A stretch of 64,000 nucleotides of DNA, taken from the NCBI GenBank assembly GCA_022712975.1, contig JAFLJO010000100.1:1-64000 (forward strand), written 5' to 3'. Position numbers and translations under genes: made by a program. Below, piece by piece: positions 51,003 through 59,268 of this stretch. Positions within the stretch are counted from its first letter, which is position 1, and each line of letters begins with the position of its first letter. Below the pieces are notes generated by a model. It made no database searches. It was not told the origin of the DNA and saw nothing but the letters and a program-made list of their open reading frames with translations. This DNA comes from Desulfocapsa sp. Its GTDB lineage: Bacteria > Desulfobacterota > Desulfobulbia > Desulfobulbales > Desulfocapsaceae.

Positions 51003-53128
51003 GCCTGTTTGCCCGTTCATCCATAATCGTTGCCCATGAACTTGACAGGCGGATTCGTCTGCGCTGCAGGGTGTTGAAGAAAAAAAACCTTGATTCGGAT
51101 TATTTTGAAGCCAGTCTGGAATCTATTCCAGGAGTTTTTGATGTTCGGGTGAATACCAGAGCAGCCTCCGTGGCCATTGGCTATGATGGCAGGAGCGAAA
51201 CAAGAGACTCCATAATTAACTGCCTGACAGACCTTCCAGGCGAAGTCTTTAGTTTACGAGGTCGTGGAAAGCCACGAATACCCCAGTCCATTCTATCACT
51301 TGGAGTAAAGGGCGGATTGGCTCTGTCGATTCTCTTTCTGCCGCCAATTATACGTATTCCTGTTGCGATAATTTTTTCAGCCCCTGTTGTCCTTGATGGA
51401 GTGATCACTCTCTGGACTCGCGGGGTTAAGGTAGAAGTGCTGGATGCCTCTGCTGTCCTGTTCTGCCTTGTCCGCCGTGATTTCTTCACTGCTGCATCCA
51501 TTGTTTTTCTTCTGTCCGTTGGAGAATACCTCGAGGAACTCAGTGAAAATCGAACCACGGGCCTGCTGAAAAGCTTGCTCAAACCCCAGGTTGAAAATAT
51601 CTGGATTGAGCTTGAAGATGGGCAGGAAATGGAGATTCCTGTCGATCAGGCACGCATCGGTGACAGGATTATTTGTGGTGCTGGAGAACTCATCCCCCTT
51701 GACGGAAAAGTAGTTGCAGGTGAGGCTTCTGTAAACACCAGTTCTATCACCGGGGAATCTGTACCTGTGCATGTGGAACCCGGAACCGATGTGTTATCCG
51801 GTTCTGTAATCGTTGATGGCCGCATTGTCTTTAGCGCAAGTCATGTGGGAACTGATACTGCCATGGCACGTATTTCCACTTTCCTTGAAAACTCCCTCCG
51901 CTATGAATCTGAATCACAGAAAAAAAGTGATGAGCTTGCCGATAAACTGGTGCCTGTAACTTTTGGACTCGGGCTTGGTCTGCTTGTTGTAACCCGTGAT
52001 CTTGAAAAAGCTGCGGCGGTGCTCACCGTTGATTATTCCTGTGCCATAAAGCTTGCCAATCCTGTGGCTGTAAGGGTGGCAATGTTTACCGCCGCAAACC
52101 ATGGTGTTCTGCTGAAAGGTTCGCAGGCCATGGACGGTCTTGCACGGGTTGACACTCTCGTATTTGACAAAACCGGGACGTTAACAAAAGGTCAGCTTAA
52201 AGTAACAGATATCCACGCCCATGGTTCCTACAGTGATGACGAATTGCTGATTCTCGCTGCAAGTGCCGAAGAACATTATTCCCATCCGGTTGCTTCCGCT
52301 GTTGTTCAGGCTGCAAAAGATAATGGTCTTGCTTTATCTTCTGCCAGTCAGGTCGACTTTATTGTGGCCCATGGTGTGTCTGCGTACATAGACGGAAAAA
52401 ACGTGTTGGTAGGAAGCAGGCACTTTATTGAAGCAGATGAAGGAATCGACTGTTCCGGTGTTGGTGATTTCGTAACCGCATTACAAAAAGATGGCAAGAG
52501 CCTCTTGTATGTTGCGTGCGAAGAGAAATTGGCAGGTGTTATTGGTCTGCGTGATGAACTGCGTCCTGAGGCAAATGAAGTTCTGAACCGACTTAAGGCA
52601 ACGGGAATCAAAAAAATAGTGATTCTTACAGGAGACGCTGAACTCACCGCAAAAGCTCTTGCAGCACAATTGCCTGCAGTGGATGAAGTGCATTGGGAGT
52701 TAAAGCCGGAAGAAAAGGCAGCAATCGTAAATGAATTACAGAATCAGGGATGTCGGGTTGGTTTTACGGGAGATGGAGTCAATGATGCTCCTGCTCTGGT
52801 ATCAGCAGATGTTGGTATTTGTCTGCCGGAGGGAGCAGATCTTGCCAAGGAATCGGCTCAGGTTATTTTACTTCGGGACGACCTCTATTGCCTGCTCGCA
52901 GGACGCTTGATTGCTCTGCGCAGTCAGCAAACCATCAAACATTCGTTTATTTCAGCAGTGGGTTTGAACTCAGCCTTTCTTTTTCTGGCAAGTTTTGGGC
53001 TCATTCAGCCAGTTACCGCTGCACTTCTGCATAACGCAAGTACGGTTGGAATTTTAGGTTATGCCGGTATCAGGGGAAAAAAGAAGATGAACCTTCAATC
53101 TGAAAAACAAATTTCTCATTCGGAATAA
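50999..53128 (+). CDS. P1B-type ATPase with SCA motif (P1B-6/FezB-like candidate)
   Basis: N-term HELDRRIRLRCRVLKKK, TGESVP, VDYSCAIKLANP, DKTGTLTKG, YSHPVA, GDGVNDAPAL. Confidence 0.88.
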   Translation: MSLFARSSIIVAHELDRRIRLRCRVLKKKNLDSDYFEASLESIPGVFDVRVNTRAASVAIGYDGRSETRDSIINCLTDLPGEVFSLRGRGKPRIPQSILSLGVKGGLALSILFLPPIIRIPVAIIFSAPVVLDGVITLWTRGVKVEVLDASAVLFCLVRRDFFTAASIVFLLSVGEYLEELSENRTTGLLKSLLKPQVENIWIELEDGQEMEIPVDQARIGDRIICGAGELIPLDGKVVAGEASVNTSSITGESVPVHVEPGTDVLSGSVIVDGRIVFSASHVGTDTAMARISTFLENSLRYESESQKKSDELADKLVPVTFGLGLGLLVVTRDLEKAAAVLTVDYSCAIKLANPVAVRVAMFTAANHGVLLKGSQAMDGLARVDTLVFDKTGTLTKGQLKVTDIHAHGSYSDDELLILAASAEEHYSHPVASAVVQAAKDNGLALSSASQVDFIVAHGVSAYIDGKNVLVGSRHFIEADEGIDCSGVGDFVTALQKDGKSLLYVACEEKLAGVIGLRDELRPEANEVLNRLKATGIKKIVILTGDAELTAKALAAQLPAVDEVHWELKPEEKAAIVNELQNQGCRVGFTGDGVNDAPALVSADVGICLPEGADLAKESAQVILLRDDLYCLLAGRLIALRSQQTIKHSFISAVGLNSAFLFLASFGLIQPVTAALLHNASTVGILGYAGIRGKKKMNLQSEKQISHSE

Positions 53129-53130
53129 TT

Positions 53131-53922
53131 ATGTATTCAGCACTTATAGATGCACCGATCCATACGGATCTGACTTTACTTGAAATTACAAGTCCAAAAC
53201 TTGCCAGCTGGCTGCAACGGTTTGGTTTGTTTATTGGCAGTACTATTATTCGCCATGATGAAGAAGTCAACTATCATCCTGTCAGGGTGCGTGGAACAAA
53301 GGGTGATGTGGTAGTGCCAGCAGGTCTTGGCATAAAAGTCATCGTCCATTCCGAAACTGGGGAACGCAAACCATTAGTGGAAATGAAGAAGAAGGAGAAG
53401 GGACATATCGAGACTATGTCCTGTGGCCGCGGCTGCATTCAGGCACTTTCCCGCTTAGGTGTCGAGGAGGATTCGGATGTTGTTTTTATCCGTTCGCTGC
53501 CGCATATGGATTATATCACGTTGATTGATAAAATTGTACGAACACGAATATCTGAAGGAGAGGCATCACGGCTCTGGGGAAAGTGCGAAGGCGAAGAAGA
53601 AACACAATTTTATTTTGCCACAAAGAATAAACCATTTCTAGTACAGGAAATTATCGGTGGACACCAAGTTAAGGAACATTTGAAGACTCATGCAATAGAA
53701 CCGGGAGCATCTCTTGTACTGGAGAACATCGAGCAGACTAGCGAGTTGCATAAACCGGGAGTTACACCAGTCACTATTTCAAGTGCAGGTGGATTGCGAC
53801 TTTATCTGAATCCTGCTCAGGCAGGTAAGATAATTGTGAAAAGTGCTGACCGGGAAAATGAAAACCATTCTCCCGGTCAGCAACATTCAGATATAGATGC
53901 AGAGACAGAGGGTGAGAAATAA
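53131..53922 (+). CDS. Multi-FeoA-like domain protein
   Basis: LTLLEITSPKLASWLQRFGLFIGSTIIRHDEEV..VRVRGTKGDVVVPAGLG..; IETMSCGRGCIQALSRLGVEEDSDVVFI; FLVQEIIGGHQVKEHLKTHAIEPGASLVL. Confidence 0.7.
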   Translation: MYSALIDAPIHTDLTLLEITSPKLASWLQRFGLFIGSTIIRHDEEVNYHPVRVRGTKGDVVVPAGLGIKVIVHSETGERKPLVEMKKKEKGHIETMSCGRGCIQALSRLGVEEDSDVVFIRSLPHMDYITLIDKIVRTRISEGEASRLWGKCEGEEETQFYFATKNKPFLVQEIIGGHQVKEHLKTHAIEPGASLVLENIEQTSELHKPGVTPVTISSAGGLRLYLNPAQAGKIIVKSADRENENHSPGQQHSDIDAETEGEK

Positions 53923-53924
53923 GC

Positions 53925-54206
53925 TTATGCTTTTCCTGCTACCTCATCCTGAGCCTCATTCCACATTTCAGAGTATTTCTCTTTGGTGGAGGACATGGAC
54001 TCGCCAACCTTCATTTTGGCTTTATAGGCAGTTTTCATGGCGCCCTTTACAGCACGGTCGGCAAAGCATTCCTGTCCAACCTGTTCTTCATTTTTCAAAC
54101 CAGTTTTTTTTCCGGCTTTATAGGCCAGGTAACCGGCAACGCCAAGTACGGCCCAGCCGAGCGGGTTGGTGGTCAGCAAGGGGAGATACACTATTGGAGT
54201 GGCCAT
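53925..54206 (-). CDS. Small single-TM protein (GWAVLGVAGYLAYKAGKKTG)
   Basis: ORF with TAATG overlap to the upstream small gene. Confidence 0.75.
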   Translation of the reverse strand: MATPIVYLPLLTTNPLGWAVLGVAGYLAYKAGKKTGLKNEEQVGQECFADRAVKGAMKTAYKAKMKVGESMSSTKEKYSEMWNEAQDEVAGKA

Positions 54207-54385
54207 TATTTGTCTCCTTTTGTTTCTTTTTTATCTTCAGCTTCAATTTGGGCTGGAACTGCGGTGATTTGAGAAGCAGCAGCCTCTTCTTCGCCTTTTT
54301 TCTTGCCTCTTTTATACAATGCGTAACCGCCAAGGCCGAGAATCAGCCAGCCAATAGGGGTTGTTGCCAGTGGTACATAAATCAT
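54206..54385 (-). CDS. 59-aa single-TM protein MIYVPLATTPIGWLILGLGGYALYKRGKKKGEEEAAASQITAVPAQIEAEDKKETKGDK (absent from ORF track, below length cutoff)
   Basis: Manual translation; GGAGG-like RBS upstream (aaggaggtcaac); paralogous to 53925..54206. Confidence 0.78.
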   Translation of the reverse strand: MIYVPLATTPIGWLILGLGGYALYKRGKKKGEEEAAASQITAVPAQIEAEDKKETKGDK

Positions 54386-54603
54386 AGTTGACCTCCTTAA
54401 GGTGAATACTATTTGTAAGGTATCTGAAATGAAACAGACAGAATTGACTCATTGTTAAAGGTAAGTTAAACCATGGAAGAACTGATGTCAAGTTGTTAGT
54501 ATCATTAAGTTTCTGTTTGTTGGGCGGAACATGATTTCCAGTCCCTAAGATACTAAATCATCACCTTGGCAACGGTTTGTTTTTTTTAAAATAAAGGGTA
54601 CAT

Positions 54604-56910
54604 ATGAACGCTATCATACCGGAGAATCATCCTCGGATCAGTAAAATGATACTCAAAAAAACTGGTGTCAAGGTTAAACAATCCATGCCCGGCCGTATGC
54701 GAATTCGCGTGAACAGTTTGCAGCGGCGTGTGAAGAGAGCAGGCTGGATGCAGGAACATCTGAGAAGAGCAGAGGGAATCAACAGTGTGGAGATACGCTC
54801 TGCAACAGGGTCCGTTATTGTTTTTTTTAACCCGGAAGAGATATCAATCAAAGCCATCTTGCAGGAAGTCGTTGAGCAGATTCTCCATCCTGTTTCCTAT
54901 CCCGAACCCTCGGAACCATTACCCGGTTTTAAGAGTCTCTGCAAGAGTTGTGATTGCGGTTCAAAGGTGGCTTATAGTACCAAATTGCGTCGGGTTGTAT
55001 GGCTCTCAACATTCATGCTTTATTCAGTGGTTCGCATGTGGATTTTCCGGCTACCGCTTGCACAAAATCCGATTAGTTTAATCGGTCTTGTTGCCATGGC
55101 CGGTGCGGCAACATTGTTAAAAGAAGCTGTGGTCGATGTCGCTGAGAAAAAGAAACTGACTGCCACTCCCTTTCTCGCCTTTGGCAGTTTGGCAACTATT
55201 GCCATGGGGCAGGCATTTTCTGCTCTGCAGATTATCTGGATTTACAATGTTGCAGAGCTTACAGAGGATTATGTGGGGCAGCGTTCCCGCCAGGCCATTC
55301 GGGATATTCTGGAAGTAGCCCCGGCCAATGCCTATGTCATGGTTGATGGCATGGAGCTTGAAACAAAGGTCGCAGACATTAAGCCTGGAGATATTGTTGT
55401 TGTTCATACCGGTGAAAAAGTTCCTGTGGATGGGGTGGTGGATGAAGGTGACGCATTAGTGGATGAGGCATCCATCAACGGACGATCAGAGGCAATTCTG
55501 CGCAGCAGGGGAGACAATGTGTACGCCGGCACCATTGTAAGCCAGGGGGTTCTGTTTATTCATACGATTAAAACCGGAGAAGACACCTATCTTTCCCATA
55601 TCATGCAGATGGTGGAAGATTCCATGTCCAATAAAGCACCGGTTGAGCAGAAGGCCGATGAGCTTGCCGCCCGCCTGATGAAAGTAGGGATTGCAGCCAC
55701 CGCTCTTACCCTGTTGCTCACAGGAGACCCCATGCGGGCATTAACTGTGATGCTGGTTATGTCCTGCCCCTGTGCCACTGTACTTGCTGCTTCTTCTGCG
55801 GTGACTGCAGCGGTGGCAAATGCCGCAAAACATTCGATACTTATAAAAGGCGGACTTTACCTTGAAACCATCGGCAAGGCAGATGTTTACTGCTTTGATA
55901 AAACCGGCACACTCACCATGGAGCAGCCGGAAATAATCGCTGTGCTTGGCAGAACACCATCAATTACAGAAGAATCCATCATCGCCATGGCTGCCACCGC
56001 AGAATCCCATAATCAGCATCCAATGGCCAAGGCAATTTTGGCAGAAGCTGATGCCCGGAATTTAACCCCCGAACCCCATGCCGTCTGTGAGTTTAAAGCA
56101 GGTCGCGGCGTACTCTGTACCATTGGAGGCGATGCTGTGATTCTTGTTGGGAATCGTCAGTTCATGGAAGAGCATGAAGTGGATATTCGCTGGTTTAATA
56201 AAAGGGCAGCAGCCCAACGGGAAATGGGGAACACCGTAGTCTTTGTGGCAAAAAACGGCAAAGCCAAAGGTATGCTTGGTGTGGCAAATCCTGTACGACC
56301 TGAAGCTGTAAGAGTACTCAACTGCCTGCGGGGTGATGGAGTAAAAGCCATACATCTTGTAACGGGAGATAATGAAGAAGTGGCGCAAACCATGATGAAT
56401 GTCTTTCCTTTTGATGATTGCAGAGCAGCTCTTATGCCGGAAGAAAAGGCAGCACGGGTGCAGGAACTGAAAAAAGGAAGTATCGTGGTTATGGTGGGAG
56501 ATGGTGTCAACGATGCCCTGGCTCTTTCCCATGCAGATATTGGTATCGCGATGGGAGTGGGTGGTGCAGAGGTTGCCATGGAAGCGGCAGACATTGCACT
56601 TGCTGATTCGAATCTGGAAGGTTTGATGAAAGTCCGCAACCTGAGCCATAAAACCATGACAATAATAGATCAAAATCACTATATGGCGGTTTCCACAGAT
56701 CTTATTGGTGCAGCTCTTGGGATGCTCGGTATGCTGTCACCGATTATGGCCGGAATGATTCATATTTTTCATACGGGGGGGATTTTACTTAATTCCGGGC
56801 GACTTCTTTCCTGGGAACCTCCGGTGGAACCAATGGATAAGTGTCGTGGATGTTTGCTGGGCTGCAAGTGTGGCAATGCAAACTGTAATCGCAAATGTAA
56901 AACCTGTTAA
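54604..56910 (+). CDS. P1B-type ATPase with CPC motif, altered TGE loop and Cys-rich C-tail
   Basis: MPGRMRIRVNSLQRRVKRAG, INGRSEA, SCPCATVLA, DKTGTLTME, NQHPMA, GDGVNDALAL, CRGCLLGCKCGNANCNRKCKTC. Confidence 0.9.
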   Translation: MNAIIPENHPRISKMILKKTGVKVKQSMPGRMRIRVNSLQRRVKRAGWMQEHLRRAEGINSVEIRSATGSVIVFFNPEEISIKAILQEVVEQILHPVSYPEPSEPLPGFKSLCKSCDCGSKVAYSTKLRRVVWLSTFMLYSVVRMWIFRLPLAQNPISLIGLVAMAGAATLLKEAVVDVAEKKKLTATPFLAFGSLATIAMGQAFSALQIIWIYNVAELTEDYVGQRSRQAIRDILEVAPANAYVMVDGMELETKVADIKPGDIVVVHTGEKVPVDGVVDEGDALVDEASINGRSEAILRSRGDNVYAGTIVSQGVLFIHTIKTGEDTYLSHIMQMVEDSMSNKAPVEQKADELAARLMKVGIAATALTLLLTGDPMRALTVMLVMSCPCATVLAASSAVTAAVANAAKHSILIKGGLYLETIGKADVYCFDKTGTLTMEQPEIIAVLGRTPSITEESIIAMAATAESHNQHPMAKAILAEADARNLTPEPHAVCEFKAGRGVLCTIGGDAVILVGNRQFMEEHEVDIRWFNKRAAAQREMGNTVVFVAKNGKAKGMLGVANPVRPEAVRVLNCLRGDGVKAIHLVTGDNEEVAQTMMNVFPFDDCRAALMPEEKAARVQELKKGSIVVMVGDGVNDALALSHADIGIAMGVGGAEVAMEAADIALADSNLEGLMKVRNLSHKTMTIIDQNHYMAVSTDLIGAALGMLGMLSPIMAGMIHIFHTGGILLNSGRLLSWEPPVEPMDKCRGCLLGCKCGNANCNRKCKTC

Positions 56911-56921
56911 AAAGAGGGAAG

Positions 56922-57428
56922 ATGAAATACACAATTACCGATAAAAGCCGGGTGGATTTTACAGCCCAGGCACCCATGCATACCTTTAGAGGGTGGGCAG
57001 TCGAGGGCATGGAGGGAGAAATCGATATAGGTTTTGATTCCCTTGAGTTACACCATATTAAAGTATCAGTGGATGCCAACTGTTTTGACACTGGAGATGC
57101 TGGCAAGAACAAGGCAATGGTGGATTTCTTTGAACTCGATAGTCATCCTGAAGCGTCTTTCATAATGACTGAGTGTCGGGAATTTTGCCGAATGGAAAAT
57201 GACGAATACAAGATGACCGTGCTTGGGATACTTGAACTGTCAGGTATCCGTCGGCAACTGCCAATTGTCTGTATGGTTACAAAGAATGATGAGATGATGA
57301 TAATTGATCTGCAATTCAAGTGGTCATTTAAAGCCTATGGTATGAAAGCTCCCAGACTTCTTTTTATGACGGTGAGAGACATCGTGGATATTAAAGCGCA
57401 TCTTGAATTTATATTGGTTAAGGACTGA
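56922..57428 (+). CDS. YceI-family protein
   Basis: YTITDKSRVDFTAQAPMHTFRGWAVEGMEGEIDI..KNKAMVDFFELDSHPEASF..LELSGIRRQ; no signal peptide evident. Confidence 0.75.
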   Translation: MKYTITDKSRVDFTAQAPMHTFRGWAVEGMEGEIDIGFDSLELHHIKVSVDANCFDTGDAGKNKAMVDFFELDSHPEASFIMTECREFCRMENDEYKMTVLGILELSGIRRQLPIVCMVTKNDEMMIIDLQFKWSFKAYGMKAPRLLFMTVRDIVDIKAHLEFILVKD

Positions 57429-57434
57429 GGAAAA

Positions 57435-57776
57435 ATGACACAATTGAGCAATGAAGAAATAGTAGCTGGTTTTCTTGATCATGTTCGTTATCTCAAGGTT
57501 AAACATCATGTTAACGGGCGGATTCGAGTGAAGGCCAACTGGAATGGTGCAAAAAAGCTGGCCGTAATGAAAGAAGGAGAGCTGGAAAGAATTATCACCT
57601 CTATTCCAGGTATTAAAGAGTATAGGGTGAACCCGAAGGCATTGTCTGTGATCATTGAATACGATCCGGATGTACTCCCTTTTTCACTATGGGAGGAGGT
57701 CGGCACCCTTGGCGAGTACCCGGCTAATCGGGCGAATGTGCAGACTCAGCTCCTTGATATTTTGAACAGGGCATAA
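57435..57776 (+). CDS. Standalone HMA-like domain protein without CxxC (FezC-like candidate)
   Basis: VNGRIRVKANWNGAKKLAVMKEGELERIITSIPGIKEYRVNPKALSVIIEYDPDVL parallels the ATPase N-termini. Confidence 0.72.
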   Translation: MTQLSNEEIVAGFLDHVRYLKVKHHVNGRIRVKANWNGAKKLAVMKEGELERIITSIPGIKEYRVNPKALSVIIEYDPDVLPFSLWEEVGTLGEYPANRANVQTQLLDILNRA

Positions 57777-57787
57777 CGGAGAATACA

Positions 57788-58363
57788 ATGGAAGATCAGA
57801 TACATTCAGAGACAGAAAATGCAGAAGCAGAGAGTTCAGAAGCAGTAGATAACGCAAATGAACAAGACCCGTCGGCATCAGCGGAGGAAGTCACACCGCA
57901 GCCTCAGCAGACATATCACCTGCCCCCTGGATATGCCTATGACCCGGCAAGCGGGCAGGTCTTTTATGTCGGGCCTGCAATACAACAGCCGGTACAGCCG
58001 ATCTCTTCACAACCGGGGGTGTATAGCCAGCCACAGCAGCCGGATCCTGAACAAGTTGCAGCTGCACAGGCTGCATCCACACAGCGTTACGGTCAGGTTA
58101 TTAATTCGGTGGAACAGTTTCTTGAGGGCGAGGCCACTGTATCCGATGTGGTGAAAACGCTTTACACCAATACAGCACAGGACGATCAACTTTGGAAGGG
58201 GATAATTGTCGGTGCAGCAGCAGCGATGCTACTGACAAGCGAACCGGTACGAAAAGCTATGGGCCAGACTCTTGGTGGTGTATTTCCTGGATTGAAACAG
58301 AGTAAACAAACTCAGCAGACAGCCGGAACATCAACGGCTGCTGCTGAAAATACAACAACCTAA
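57788..58363 (+). CDS. P/Q-rich protein with Gly/Ala-rich TM segment; paralog of 58860..59192
   Basis: YHLPPGYAYDPASGQVFYVGPAIQQPVQPIS; DQLWKGIIVGAAAAMLLTSEPVRKA. Confidence 0.72.
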   Translation: MEDQIHSETENAEAESSEAVDNANEQDPSASAEEVTPQPQQTYHLPPGYAYDPASGQVFYVGPAIQQPVQPISSQPGVYSQPQQPDPEQVAAAQAASTQRYGQVINSVEQFLEGEATVSDVVKTLYTNTAQDDQLWKGIIVGAAAAMLLTSEPVRKAMGQTLGGVFPGLKQSKQTQQTAGTSTAAAENTTT

Positions 58364-58391
58364 ATCCCCATTACCAGATAAGGAGTAGAGA

Positions 58392-58784
58392 ATGGAAACA
58401 GCAAATATCAATACTGCTATGGCGCAGACAGATCCTTTACATCAGTATGCCGTTCCTGTACATCAGTATGCGGTTCCTGTACAGCAGCAACCTGTGAACT
58501 ATCCGGTGCAAACAGATGTCAGTACCTCTCCGGTAATTGCAGCCGGAATATTTGGTCTTATCGTTGCCGGTACCGGAACAATGGGTGCTAATCTGCATAA
58601 GGTGAATGACGGAAAAATGACCATGGGTGAAGCCATGGGCAACAGCCTAGTAAAAGGTGCAGCAGGCGGGGTTGCCGCAGCATCTGCAACAGCTGCCACA
58701 GCTACTTTTACCAATGGTGGACTTGCTGGTTTGGCGGTCACTCTAGCTGCTGCAACAGGAGTGAGTTATTTGCTTGGCAAGTAA
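58392..58784 (+). CDS. Gly/Ala-rich membrane protein; paralog of 50640..51002
   Basis: HQYAVPVHQYAVPVQQQPV repeats; GANLHKVNDGKMTMGEAMGNSLVKGAAGGVAAASATAAT. Confidence 0.75.
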   Translation: METANINTAMAQTDPLHQYAVPVHQYAVPVQQQPVNYPVQTDVSTSPVIAAGIFGLIVAGTGTMGANLHKVNDGKMTMGEAMGNSLVKGAAGGVAAASATAATATFTNGGLAGLAVTLAAATGVSYLLGK

Positions 58785-58859
58785 CGTGATTATATGGTTT
58801 GTGCAAATTATTAAAAGAACAACTAACAGCATTTAAAGAAAAAATAAGGAGATGGGAAA

Positions 58860-59192
58860 ATGGCAGATCAATTAGTACAGCAACAGGTTCAACCGCAAAT
58901 GGCATACCAACAACCCGCAGCACCCGTTTATCAGCAAACTGTTCCTGTTCAGGCAGTTGTCCCGGTTGCAGCAACAAGTACTATTCTTGGACTCGATGTT
59001 CAGGATACAACATTTTGGAAAGGAGCGTTACTCGGAGCTGCAGTTGCCATGCTGGTAACAAATGAAACCGTACAAAAGTGTGTGGTTAAAAGTGTGTCCA
59101 AGCTTACCGCTGCTGCTCAGAGCGGTGTTGAGGAAATGAAGGAAAAATTTGAAGATGCCAAGGCAGAAGCTCTGGCTGAGACCGATAAATAG
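58860..59192 (+). CDS. P/Q-rich small membrane protein; paralog of 57788..58363
   Basis: QQQVQPQMAYQQPAAPVYQQTVPVQ; DTTFWKGALLGAAVAMLVTNETVQKC. Confidence 0.75.
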   Translation: MADQLVQQQVQPQMAYQQPAAPVYQQTVPVQAVVPVAATSTILGLDVQDTTFWKGALLGAAVAMLVTNETVQKCVVKSVSKLTAAAQSGVEEMKEKFEDAKAEALAETDK

Positions 59193-59268
59193 TATAATTG
59201 TAAATCAGAAATGAGGAATTGATAAGGTAACTCCTCATTTCTGGTTACACAATTTCTTGGATTGATTC

